Shown piece by piece: positions 7,817-16,100 of a stretch of DNA of 37,287 nt. Position 1 is the first letter of the stretch. Every line of letters begins with the position of its first letter. A model generated the notes under the pieces. The model saw only the letters and a program-made list of their open reading frames with translations. It had not been told where the DNA came from and made no database searches. The position numbers and the translations under genes are program-made. This DNA comes from an uncultured Actinobaculum sp. (GTDB lineage Bacteria > Actinomycetota > Actinomycetes > Actinomycetales > Actinomycetaceae): NCBI GenBank assembly GCA_938020505.1, contig CALIHR010000021.1, forward strand, positions 1-37,287, written 5' to 3'.

Positions 7817-8332
7817 GGGCCTACCTCTTGTTGGGGACGCTTGTGGAACTGAGGCAATTCTACGCCATGCGCCTTGAGGAGGCCCTTCGGGCTTGTGCGG
7901 CGTCCCTTATGCGATCCGCCTCAAAGCCTTCCGCGTAAACTCATATCGCGGCACAAGCCGCGCAGCGCGTACGGGCGTTCCACGGGGCGCGGCATCTGTT
8001 CCGCCCCGAAACGCAAGCTGCGCCGCGTATGCAGCCTTGTGTCCGTCTTTGCCGTTTAAGAACCTAATGGACAGCCGGTTCTTCAACCGTAACATAAATG
8101 GCCTTCAGATCGAAGCCATGCCGGAGCGCCAGCTCGACTATGCAAATAAGCACACCCCGTCTTTACCATGAAAATAGTGATAAGGAAGAAGAGTTCAAAC
8201 GATGCGGATCATTGAATCTATCGGCAGTCTGTGTTTGACTTGTAAGGGCAAAGGCTGCTGGGAGCAGTCTACATACCATTTCGTCGGCAATCTGAATACA
8301 CGAAATCACGAAACGGCCTCCCAGGAGAATAC
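7817..8332. other. Spacer between ffh and the insert, no confident gene
   Basis: No reading frame here looks like a protein family. Visible items are the candidate ffh -10 box (7857-7862), a GCGGC/GCCGC hairpin near 7949-7962, and a 7-bp perfect hairpin at 8058-8064/8077-8083. From about 8090 the composition becomes more A+T-rich, which probably marks the left edge of the foreign insert. Confidence 0.5.
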
Positions 8333-8749
8333 ATGCCGAACAGCCAGATGAGCATTGACTTCGAAGGAGTCCGACAAGCCGTCTCCATATCGGATGAAGT
8401 CGCAGGCGATGTGTGCGGTCTTTATTTGAATTCCCCTTCGGGCTTCGAACGGTCGCAGGGGGAAGCGAGCGATGCCGCCAACGTCTTCAACGTGCTTATT
8501 CGCCTTCTGTGCGAGGAGCACCAAAAGCTCAACAGCGACATTCGAAAGAGTGCGCAAGGGCTCAAAGACACCGACGAGAACGAACGTGGAAAGTATCGGC
8601 TTCCCGGCGGGGAAGCCCCCGGTTTCGGCGGTCAAGCCCAAAGCCCCGGAGGGGAAACTCCGCCCAATGAGAAAGCCCCAAGCGTCGGCGGCGACGGCGA
8701 TCGCCCTTTGACGCCGAAGAAAAAGGAAGACTGGGAAAGGAAGCGGTAG
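8333..8749 (+). CDS. Small helical protein, probable type VII secretion (LXG/WXG-type) partner
   Basis: The 138-residue product has no signal peptide or membrane segment. Residues 1 to about 85 form a predicted helical region (SIDFEGVRQAVSISDEVAG and NVFNVLIRLLCEEHQKL), resembling in size and layout the small helical partners encoded just before LXG polymorphic toxins. The remainder is a Gly/Pro-rich tail ending in DRPLTPKKKEDWERKR. No WxG motif is present, so the family link is inference from shape and position. The ATG has a good CAGGAGA site eight bases upstream. The next gene begins four bases after its TAG, implying co-transcription. Base composition is visibly lower in G+C than the flanking ffh and ftsY genes, consistent with acquisition. 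Confidence 0.7.
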   Translation: MPNSQMSIDFEGVRQAVSISDEVAGDVCGLYLNSPSGFERSQGEASDAANVFNVLIRLLCEEHQKLNSDIRKSAQGLKDTDENERGKYRLPGGEAPGFGGQAQSPGGETPPNEKAPSVGGDGDRPLTPKKKEDWERKR

Positions 8750-8753
8750 GGCC

Positions 8754-9289
8754 ATGAGCACAGTCAACACGGAATTCAAGGCCGACCTCTCCGGGATCCA
8801 TGCACATATCGGCGATCTCGGCAAAGCGGTGAATACGCTGTACACCAACTTGGGGCTTTCGGGGGCGTAAAGAAACGCCTTTACGGCGAATGGCCCTTTG
8901 GAGACGGTTCTGGCGCTTCCCAAAATGCAGCGGAAAAGTACGCAGCAGACCTCCAAGACGCCTACAAGGACGTTGCCCTCTGCCAAGGGTGCGTACAGAG
9001 CCTTTACGATTCGCTGAGCCCGGTCAAGAGCGAACTCGAAGCGATTCTAGAAGACGCGAAGAAGGCCGAATTGGAGGTGGACGGTTATACGGTCAAAGAA
9101 CCGAAAGAACCCGGCAAAAACGCCGCGAGCGGTGATAAAAACGATTACGACGGCAAAAAGCCGACCTATGATTCTTTAAAAGAGCGTTCGAAGACCACAC
9201 GTACAAATGAATCGGCTGCGCATTCGACGTTCCAAGCGAACTGCAAGAAGATCTTCAAGTGCGAGATCGACCCGATAACAGGTGACTGA
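8754..9289 (+). pseudogene. Frameshifted N-terminal part of a secreted toxin-like protein
   Basis: An ATG four bases after the previous stop opens a 38-codon frame (STVNTEFKADLSGIHAHIGD to LGLSGA, stop TAA at 8868-8870). A different frame, offset by -1, then codes continuously from about 8864 to the TGA at 9287-9289: GVKKRLYGEWPFGDG, a helical stretch with AEKYAADLQDAYKDVALCQG and SLYDSLSPVKSELEAILED, then a Lys-rich linker. The second frame has no start codon between the previous stop and 9071, so it must be entered from the first. The junction is the run of five Gs at 8861-8865; one extra G would restore a single protein of about 178 residues. The helical layout fits a WXG100/LXG-type secretion domain. 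It may be a mutation, an assembly error or programmed frameshifting. Confidence 0.6.
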
Positions 9290-9301
9290 TCGAGTTACCC
9301 C

Positions 9302-9799
9302 ATGGTCTTCGGAATGACGGTTGGGCCGAGCTTGCTCCACCAGGCCGTAGAGGAAGCCAAACCCGAAATCTCCGACGAACCCGACCAGTTTTCGAACCTC
9401 GGAAACTACGCCAAAGCGACAGGGCTCCCAGAACAAGGCGTATCGATGGCCGACGAACTGGGAGGATTCATGCCTAAAGGCGGCGTCGCCGAGCAGGCGC
9501 TGAAAGGCGTCGGCGAAGCGATGGGCGTCATCGATATCGGAGTGAATATGATTCAGGGCACGACCAACTTCCAGGCCGGATACGAGGATCAATACGAGAA
9601 TGCGAAGCGCAACCCAGAGGACACGAAGGCTGACCGCACGGCCCAAAGCACTCTTCGATGCTTGTGCGGGACAGGATGTGAGGGAGGCGCGGGGCCCCGC
9701 GGGCTCTTTCGGCGTCGAGCCCAGCCTCGTTCTCAACGAGGCGCCCCACCCCGGCGTCCTGCTCGGGAAGTGGCTGCGCAACACGCTGAAAGAGATTGA
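9302..9799 (+). pseudogene. Continuation of the toxin-like protein after an in-frame stop; 3' end lost
   Basis: This frame is the same one that ends at the TGA 9287-9289, and only four codons separate that stop from the ATG here. No ribosome site lies at normal spacing (AGGTGA is about 15 bases away). Residues 1 to about 115 look like genuine coding sequence: FGMTVGPSLLHQAVEEAKPE, then a Gly-rich segment GGVAEQALKGVGEAMGVIDI and NMIQGTTNFQAGYEDQYEN, similar in style to pre-toxin regions of polymorphic toxins. From about 9640 the frame becomes Arg/Pro-rich and reads out of phase with the better coding frame below, so the toxin C-terminus is missing. It could instead be a separate short gene, but one interrupted toxin is simpler. 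Confidence 0.5.
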
Positions 9800-9947
9800 G
9801 AGCGACTTTCCTTCGCTGCACGTCATCGACGTCGCCCAGACGCGATTGGGCGACGTCGCCGCGGACGTCGTCTGGGCCGTCCAGAGCCTCGCCGTCAACT
9901 TAACCCAAGTCGAATACTTGACCCTGACCGAGCGCGTTGACGTCTAA
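9600..9947 (+). pseudogene. 3' fragment of an unrecognised gene
   Basis: From about 9690 to the TAA at 9945-9947 this frame has strong host-like third-position G+C and protein-like sequence (FGVEPSLVLNEAPHPGVLLG, then KWLRNTLKEIESDFPSLHVI and RLGDVAADVVWAVQSLAVN). No sensible start or ribosome site precedes it: the first ATG in frame (9600) lies inside the preceding toxin-like coding sequence. It therefore looks like the tail of a gene whose front was removed when the toxin segment was joined to it, with the junction about 9640-9690. I do not recognise the family. Confidence 0.4.
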
Positions 9948-10761
9948 GGCGCTTAATCTCTTCCGGGGGTTCGCCGAACGCACAGGCAGCGTGACCGCGC
10001 GTGTGAGAAACCGTTCTGAGCTTGTCGCCTGCCAGGCTTGGTTTTCGCGGTCAAGGGCCGGAACCATCATGATCGACGACGGCGAAGCGCTCACTTTCCA
10101 GCAGTGCGCACCCGGATTCTTCCCCGTTTTCCTGCACGGCTTCTTGCGAATCTCCCCGTTGCCGCTCGCCCACAGCGAAGGCGCCGTCCTCGAGCTCGAG
10201 ACCGTGGCAAGGCTTCTGGAAGAAGACGGCGGAGTCGAAAGCAACTGCGGCGCCGCAGGCGACGACGAGAGGCTGGCAGACAAGCTCCGAGCGGCGGCGC
10301 CCGTGTGTCGCGCGCCGTCATGGACGGCGGCTGGCGGCTCTGGTCGCTGACAGCCGGGAGAGCTCGCGAAGGCCGCCGAAGCGTGAGCAAGGCCTTCGTC
10401 GCGCTTGCAACCCGCACGGATCCCTCGGCGTTCCTCCGAGCACGGCAGACGCGAGCATCGCGGCCCTCGTGCCGCTGCGCTCGTCCACGATCTGAGAGGT
10501 CGTGACCCAGACGATCGCCCCGGCCTGCTGAGCGTTCGCCGGCCCGGCGGGCTTTCATCATTCTGGCAGGCTTCTCACGGGAATTTTGCCATGAAAAGTA
10601 CCTTTTTCATTAAAGCGGCCAAATTTTGGAACTTATGATCGACAAAGGCACTTTTCTTGGCCACGATGCCCGCTCTGCTCATGCGCATGCCGCGCAGACG
10701 ATCGCAGCGCCTTCGCCGCCGCGCAGGCGCTGCCCGGCAGAAGCCCCCAGTCCGCTCGCCC
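9948..10761. other. Spacer downstream of the insert; no convincing gene
   Basis: Long open frames exist on both strands but none reads like a protein. A short minus-strand stretch around 10400-10540 (QQAGAIVWVTTSQIVDERSG and following) looks protein-like and may be the remains of a dead gene, but it has neither start nor continuation. Near the ftsY end is an A+T-rich imperfect inverted repeat, listed separately. Confidence 0.4.
10588..10661. repeat. Imperfect inverted repeat, 21-base arms
   Basis: Arm 10588-10608 and the complement of 10641-10661 match at 18 of 21 positions (core GAAAAGT.CCTTT), separated by 32 bases. It lies 100 bases past the ftsY stop in otherwise G+C-rich surroundings. 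It could be an mRNA 3' hairpin, an operator or the footprint of a lost mobile element. Confidence 0.5.
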
Positions 10762-11964
10762 TCAGGCCGTAAGCGCTTCGACGAAGCCCTCGGCGTCGAA
10801 GGGCGCCAGGTCGTCCACGCCCTCTCCCAAGCCCACAAACTTCACGGGAACCCCGAGTTCGCGCTGCACGGAGATGACGATGCCGCCCTTGGCGGTGCCG
10901 TCGAGCTTGGTCAGGACGATGCCGGTGATGCCCGTGACTTCCGCGAACACCTCGGCCTGGCGCATGCCGTTCTGGCCGGTCGTGGCATCGAGGACGAGGA
11001 GCACCTCGTTGACGGGAACCCGCTTGGACATCACCCGCTTGATCTTTCCGAGCTCGTCCATGAGCCCCGACTTGTTCTGCAGACGGCCGGCGGTGTCGAC
11101 GAGAACCACGTCGACGTCGGTCTCGCGCCCCTTGTCGATGGCGTCGAAGGCGACGGAAGCGGGGTCGGCGCCCTCGCGGTCGGATCGCACGACGTCCACT
11201 CCGACGCGCTCGCCCCAGGTTTGCAGCTGGTCGGCCGCCGCGGCGCGGAAGGTGTCCGCGGCCCCGAGCAGCACGCGGCTGCCCTCGGCCACGAGCACAC
11301 GCGCGAGCTTGCCGACCGTCGTCGTCTTGCCCGTGCCGTTGACCCCGACCATGAGGATCGAGGCCGGGTCGCCGTCAATCCGCTCGAGGTGAAGGCTCCT
11401 GTCGGCGGCGGGGTCGATGAGTTCGAGGAGTTCCTCGCGGAGAATCGCTTTCACGCGCTCCGGGTCGCGGGTTCCCTCGACCTTTGTGCGCTTCTTCAGA
11501 TTGTCCATGATCTGCGTGGTGGCTTCCAGGCCGACGTCGGCCATGAGAAGCGTGTCCTCGATCTCCTCCCAATCGGCGGGCGAGAGGTCTCCGCGGGAAA
11601 GGATCTTCAGGAGCGCGTTTCCAAAGCTCCCGGACCGCGCAAGGCGGGCGCGAAGGCGCTGCATGCGGGAGGGAACCGACTCGGGCGCCTCGATCGGCGT
11701 TGCGGTGATCTCTTCGGATTCGGCCTCTGCAAGATCCGGTTCGCCGATCTCCGGTTCGCGGACCTCCGTCTGAACGCCGCCGGCGGCAACGGGAGCGGGA
11801 GCTTCCTCCGCTTCGCCCTCGGGCCCCTCGATGGCTGGCGGCTGCGGCGCCGCCGGAATCTCGGGGCGTCGTCTTTCCCCTCGCTTCTTAACAGCCAGTC
11901 CGGCCACGACGACGAGGCACAACAGGACTATGGCTCCAACAACATAGTAGATCGTATCGTTCAC
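10762..11964 (-). CDS. ftsY: Signal recognition particle receptor FtsY
   Basis: SRP receptor GTPase that docks ribosome-SRP complexes at the membrane. An N-terminal hydrophobic segment (IYYVVGAIVLLCLVVVAGLA, about residues 4-23) anchors it, as in other actinobacterial FtsY proteins. An acidic Ala/Glu/Pro linker follows, then the NG domains with GVNGTGKTT (207-215), DTFRAAAADQL, DTAGR and TKLDGTAKGG. The product is 400 residues. I chose the GTG at 11962-11964, which has GGGAG nine bases upstream and puts the membrane helix at the N-terminus; the frame extends further upstream to 12168 but that part is Arg-rich and would cross the terminator of the preceding gene. It follows smc and a small membrane protein on the same strand. 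Confidence 0.96.
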   Translation of the reverse strand: MNDTIYYVVGAIVLLCLVVVAGLAVKKRGERRRPEIPAAPQPPAIEGPEGEAEEAPAPVAAGGVQTEVREPEIGEPDLAEAESEEITATPIEAPESVPSRMQRLRARLARSGSFGNALLKILSRGDLSPADWEEIEDTLLMADVGLEATTQIMDNLKKRTKVEGTRDPERVKAILREELLELIDPAADRSLHLERIDGDPASILMVGVNGTGKTTTVGKLARVLVAEGSRVLLGAADTFRAAAADQLQTWGERVGVDVVRSDREGADPASVAFDAIDKGRETDVDVVLVDTAGRLQNKSGLMDELGKIKRVMSKRVPVNEVLLVLDATTGQNGMRQAEVFAEVTGITGIVLTKLDGTAKGGIVISVQRELGVPVKFVGLGEGVDDLAPFDAEGFVEALTA

Positions 11965-12158
11965 GCTGCCAGTCTCCCAGACTCCGGCCTCGATCGCACC
12001 GGAACGCAGCCAAGAGTAATCCGATCCACGGCCAGCCGGGCCGCAAACGGACCCTTGATGCGGGCGCCTTTTCGGCGCGCCTAGGGCATCACGGAGCCTC
12101 TTTTGGGAGCGACCGCTTGCACCGCCTCTCAAGCGCACCTGAACGAAGCGCGGACGGA

Positions 12159-12188
12159 AAGAAGCCACCCTCGCGAGGGTGGCTTCTT
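12159..12188 (-). terminator. Terminator after the small membrane protein gene
   Basis: A perfect 30-base palindrome (15-base arms meeting at 12173/12174, core GAAGCCACCCTCG) followed on the minus strand by CTTTCC. It lies 68 bases after the stop of the 12256-12657 gene and upstream of ftsY, so ftsY probably has its own promoter. Confidence 0.7.
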
Positions 12189-12255
12189 GCGAAGGGCGGC
12201 TAAGCGTTGAAACTGCGGATTAGCGTGACATCCGCGCTCGCGCATGCCCTGCGCG

Positions 12256-12657
12256 CTATGCGGATTTCACGCGCCTGGCACGAGTGGCCTTGGCGGTCTT
12301 CACCTTCGGAAGCTTTGGCTTGACCTGGGCAACGGCGCCTTTTTCAACGTCAACGACCCTGCTTATCTGGGAACTGACGTCCTCTGGCGTGTAGTAGGCT
12401 GTCTCGTCTTCCGGGAAGGCTGCAAAAAGCTCTCCCAGCGACGCGTCATTCATCTGCACCTCAAAGTCATCGACTCCGAGGTTCTCGGATCGCCAATTCG
12501 AAACCGACTCGGCGACCCAGCCTCTGACGTCCTCCTGGCGCGACGAAAGAATCATCCCGTAGAGGAGGCCCACTACAGCGAGGATGGCTATTACGACGAG
12601 GATCAGAATGAACACGCCTTCATTATTAGCCGAAAAGCTGGGAATCTTTAAGAACAA
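12256..12657 (-). CDS. Single-pass membrane protein of unknown function
   Basis: The 133-residue product has one strong membrane helix near the N-terminus (GVFILILVVIAILAVVGLLY, about 14-33), an intermediate region of mixed charge (WVAESVSNWRSENLGVDDFE, DASLGELFAAFPEDETAYY) and a basic Lys/Arg/Ala tail (PKLPKVKTAKATRARRVKSA). I do not recognise the family. The start is uncertain: a TTG at 12655-12657 gives the full length but has no ribosome site, and a GTG at 12613-12615 would start directly at the helix. The TTG lies about 40 bases downstream of a good promoter. It sits between smc and ftsY and is closed by a hairpin terminator, so it appears to be its own transcript. Confidence 0.75.
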   Translation of the reverse strand: MFLKIPSFSANNEGVFILILVVIAILAVVGLLYGMILSSRQEDVRGWVAESVSNWRSENLGVDDFEVQMNDASLGELFAAFPEDETAYYTPEDVSSQISRVVDVEKGAVAQVKPKLPKVKTAKATRARRVKSA

Positions 12658-12696
12658 GTGCCCAAAAACAACGTGAAATCGATTACAGAGACGGAA

Positions 12697-12724
12697 ATGA
12701 TATCACATCGTTATAATCCGTCAA
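12697..12724 (-). promoter_or_regulatory. Promoter for the 12256-12657 gene
   Basis: On the minus strand TTGACG (12724-12719) and TATCAT (12702-12697) are separated by 16 bases, a good match to the housekeeping sigma consensus, in an A+T-rich island. The predicted RNA start is near 12690, about 33 bases before the proposed TTG start codon. Confidence 0.6.
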
Positions 12725-12787
12725 AGTCATGACCAATGGGCGACTTCGCGGGAACTTTCGGGCGCATGCGGCCGTTGTGTACACCGA

Positions 12788-12988
12788 CGTCTGCTCCGAG
12801 GCGCCCTCGTCCGCTCCGAGGCGCCGTCGTTCGCTCCGAGCCCTTCACGTCCGCTTGGAACACCTTCACGTCTCCCCCGAGGCCTTAGCGCCCATTCGAA
12901 CGGCTCCACGTCCGCCACGAGGATTTTGCTTTTGCTGGAAAGCCTTAGCGTCCACTCGGAGGTCTTTGCGCCCGTTCGAACGCCTTCG
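12788..12988. repeat. Degenerate 20-bp tandem repeat array
   Basis: Successive units begin CGT or CG at 12788, 12808, 12828, 12848, 12869, 12889, 12909, 12949 and 12969, with a rough consensus CGTCCGCTCCGAGGCCTTCA. Most units are exactly 20 bases, and one (from 12909) is expanded. A 20-bp period is not a multiple of three, so translation is unlikely. It lies between the smc end and the promoter at 12697-12724. Confidence 0.75.
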
Positions 12989-13090
12989 TTCTTTCACGGC
13001 GCTTTCCTTGCTTCAGAAGGCCTCGCACATGTTCGGAGTGAACCGTGTGCGTTGGGGTGGTTTCACCTGACCGGCCTCCGTTTGAAGCGC

Positions 13091-13190
13091 TCTAAGCCGG
13101 CGACACACGGCTTAGGCAGGCGACATGCGGTCTAGGACGGACAGACGCGGCTTAGGCCGGCGACACGCGGTCTAGGACGGAGAGACGTCG
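13091..13190. repeat. 20-bp tandem repeat overlapping the smc stop codon
   Basis: There are five consecutive 20-base units at 13091, 13111, 13131, 13151 and 13171. Units three and five (TCTAGGACGG...) agree at 17 of 20 positions, and units two and four (CTTAGGC.GGCGACA.GCGG) are nearly identical, giving an alternating higher-order pattern. The last unit is the 3' end of smc itself, including its TAG at 13172-13174, so the array looks like copies of the smc terminus. Confidence 0.85.
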
Positions 13191-16100
13191 CGCAGACGCT
13201 GTGAGACGACCGTGGAAACGCCGTCTTCCCGCATGGTCACGCCGTAAAGCGTGTCCGCCGTCTCCATCGTCCGTTTCTGATGGGTGACGACCAGCAGCTG
13301 AGACGAGCTTTGAAGCTCGGAGAATATCTCGATCAGGCGGGACAGGTTGACGTCGTCGAGGGCCGCCTCCACCTCGTCCATGACGTAGAACGGCGAGGGG
13401 CGGGCCATGAAGATGGCAACGAGGAAGGCCACAGCGGTGAGCGAACGCTCGCCTCCGGAAAGAAGGGACAGCCGCTTGACCCGCTTGCCCGGAGGGCGCG
13501 CCTCTATTTCAACGCCGGCGGTAAGAACGTCGTCGTCGGTGAGGACGAGGCGGCCTTGCCCGCCCGGAAACAGGCGCGCGAAGACCTCGGCGAAGCGCTC
13601 GGACACGTCTTCTATCGCGCTCGTCATAACTTCCTGCACGCGCTTGTCGATCGTGCGGACGATTCCAAGAAGGTCCTCGCGCGTCCGCTTGAGATCGGCC
13701 AACTGCTCCGCTAAGTACTTTTGCCGCTCTTCGAGGGCGGCGTGCTCTTCAAGGGCGAGGGGATTGACCTTCCCGAGGCGGGCCATGCCGGATTCGGCCT
13801 TCTTCAGGCGCTTTTCCTGCTCTTCGCGCGCATAGGGAACCTCGACTCCCTCGCCGAGGGGAACCGGACGGTGCGGTCCGAACTCCTCGATGAGCACAGG
13901 CGCCTCGACTCCGAGTTCCTCGAGGGACCTCGAAGCAAGCTGCTCGTATCGCATTCGGGTTTCCGCCCGAAGCAGCTCGTGGCGGTGCGCGGCGTCTTCC
14001 AACTCGCGCAAAGCGGCGTTCGCCTCGTCAAGCTCCCGCCGAACCGCCTTCAGGGCGGAATTGCGAAGCTCGCGCGCTTCTTCATCGCTCTTTCGCCTGC
14101 TCTCCGCCGATTCGCGCACCCGCTGCGCCACCGCCAAGGCTCGGGAAGCCCACTCGGCCACGCGGCCCGCCAGCTCCGCCGCATGCTCCCTGCACCGGGC
14201 TTGACGCTCTTCGCGTTCGATCCTTTCCGCGAGCGCCTGCGCGCTTTTCACGAGGGCGTCGGCGCGCCCGGCCACGGCTCGCAGCCGTTCCTCGCCCGTT
14301 CGCAGAGCCAGCCGCGCCTCCGTCTCGCGGCGGCGGCATTCGCGAGTGCGCTCATGGGCGGCGCGTTGGGATTCCGCGGCGCGGGCGACGCGTTCGGCAA
14401 GGTCGTCGGGGTCCGCCTGCATGGCGTCGCGCCGTGCGGACAGGGATTCGAGGTCTTCGCGCTTGCTGCGCAGCTCCGCATCGAGGGCGTCCAGACGCGA
14501 CGCGTTTGACTCGGCTTCGCTGCGCGACGCCGCAAGGGACTGCCTCAAAACGCCCAACTGCGCTGTTGCCGCGGCCTCACGCGAATCCCGGGCGGCCAAC
14601 TCCGCCCCGGTCTCCTCGTGTTCCGAACGAGCTTTGGCGAGCCGCTCCTGACAGCGACGCACGCCTTCCTCGGCCGTCTCGCCCTCCCGGCGGGCCTTCT
14701 CCGCTTCCCGCTCGGCGCTCTCGAAAGCCGCTCTGCGAGCCAAGATCGAAGCCCGCGAAACCTCGCCGCCCCGCGCGAATTCACGGTCGATCACGTCTCC
14801 CGCGAGCGTTGCCACGGCCGGAGCCCCCGCCTGAATCAAAAGACGAGCGGCCTCAAGGTCGCGGGCAAGGGCGTATTCGGCGAGGAAACTCGCGATCGCA
14901 TCGGCCGAAGAGCCGTTTGCGCGGACGACGTCGCCCGCGGCCGCCGCGCGATCCGGCCCCAAGCCAGCCGCGGCGACGGCCTCGTGCACAAGGCGCTCGG
15001 CCCCTTCTCGTCTCGCCCCGCCGGGGTGGACGAGGTGAAGCCTCCCGGCCTCCGCCTCGCGGGCCGCCCGCAACGCGTCGATCGCGGAGTCGAGGCTCTC
15101 GGCGGCCAGCCCGCTTGCCGCTCCGGCAAGGGCGGCTTCAACGGCGGCCTCCCATCCCCCGTCTACGGCGAGGCTCTCGCGCACGAGCCCGTCTATTCCC
15201 GCGCAATTGCCCCACGCCCACGCCGTGGCGTCTTCCGGGGCGAGGGCTTCCTTGAGCGTCTGCGCCTTCGCCTCCCACGAAGCGGTCTGGGACCTCGTCT
15301 CCAGCAGGCGGGAGCGGGCCGCCTCCAGCGCCGCGGCCGCGGCGCTGAGCTCCGCGGAGTTCGCCTCGTGCCGCTCGGCCAGCGGGTCTTCAGCTTGGGC
15401 TCCGGCCACAATGTCCTGCTCGAGCTGGGCCACCTCGGCCTTTGCCTGATCGGCCCGCCGTTTCGCCGCCTCCAAGCTTTCGCCCGCCCTGCGTCTCTCG
15501 GCTTCGAGGGCTTCGACCCGGCTCGACGCAGCGAAGATCTGCCCGGCCAGCCTCGCGGCGTCCTCGCGTTTGTCGGCGGCGGATTTAGCGAGGGCGGCAC
15601 GCTCGCGTTCGGCCCGATGCTCGGCGTCCTCGGCCTCTTCGCGTTCGGATATCGCCGCCGTGAGGGCGTCTTGCGCCGTCGCGGCCCGCGCTCTCAGCTC
15701 GTCCTCTTCGGCGCGGGCCCGATCGGCCCTCCGAACGATGTCCTCGGGCCTCTCCCCGTGGAAAGGCCTCGCCGCGGACGCAAGGGAGCGCTGCCTTTCA
15801 CGGGCGAGCTGGCTCAAGGAACGGAAGCGCTCTTCGAGGGAGGCCGCTTTCTCCCATCTTTCGACGAGCGCCGCCAGCTCGGGATTCGCCGCGGCGGCCT
15901 CGGCCTCGAGCCGGGCGAGCCGCGCTTGGGCGTCCCCCACTCGCGCCTTTTCGGCCGCCCGCCGCTCCGAGAGCTTCGATTCGTCGACCTCGTGCGATTC
16001 GACCCTCGCCTGCTGCTGCGCAAGATCGTCGGCCAGCAGCCGCGCCTTGGCGTCGCGGGCCTCGGCCTGCATGACCTGGGCCTTGCGGGCGGCCTGCGCC

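Noticed and set aside
9705..9800. HPG-containing segment that looked like a HigA-type antitoxin start
   Set aside because: The PHPGVLLGKWL match is only local; the helix-turn-helix expected to follow is absent.
9937..10350. Plus-strand frame of 137 codons after the truncated gene tail
   Set aside because: Overlapping open frames exist on both strands with equal plausibility, none with a ribosome site or recognisable domain. Not called.
12969..12990. GTTCGAAC-like stretches suggesting a tRNA T-arm
   Set aside because: No acceptor stem, D-arm or anticodon arm could be folded around it; it belongs to the 20-bp repeats.
12729..13135. Plus-strand open frames through the 20-bp repeats
   Set aside because: They are composition-driven open frames in repeats with a non-triplet period. 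No family features or ribosome sites.
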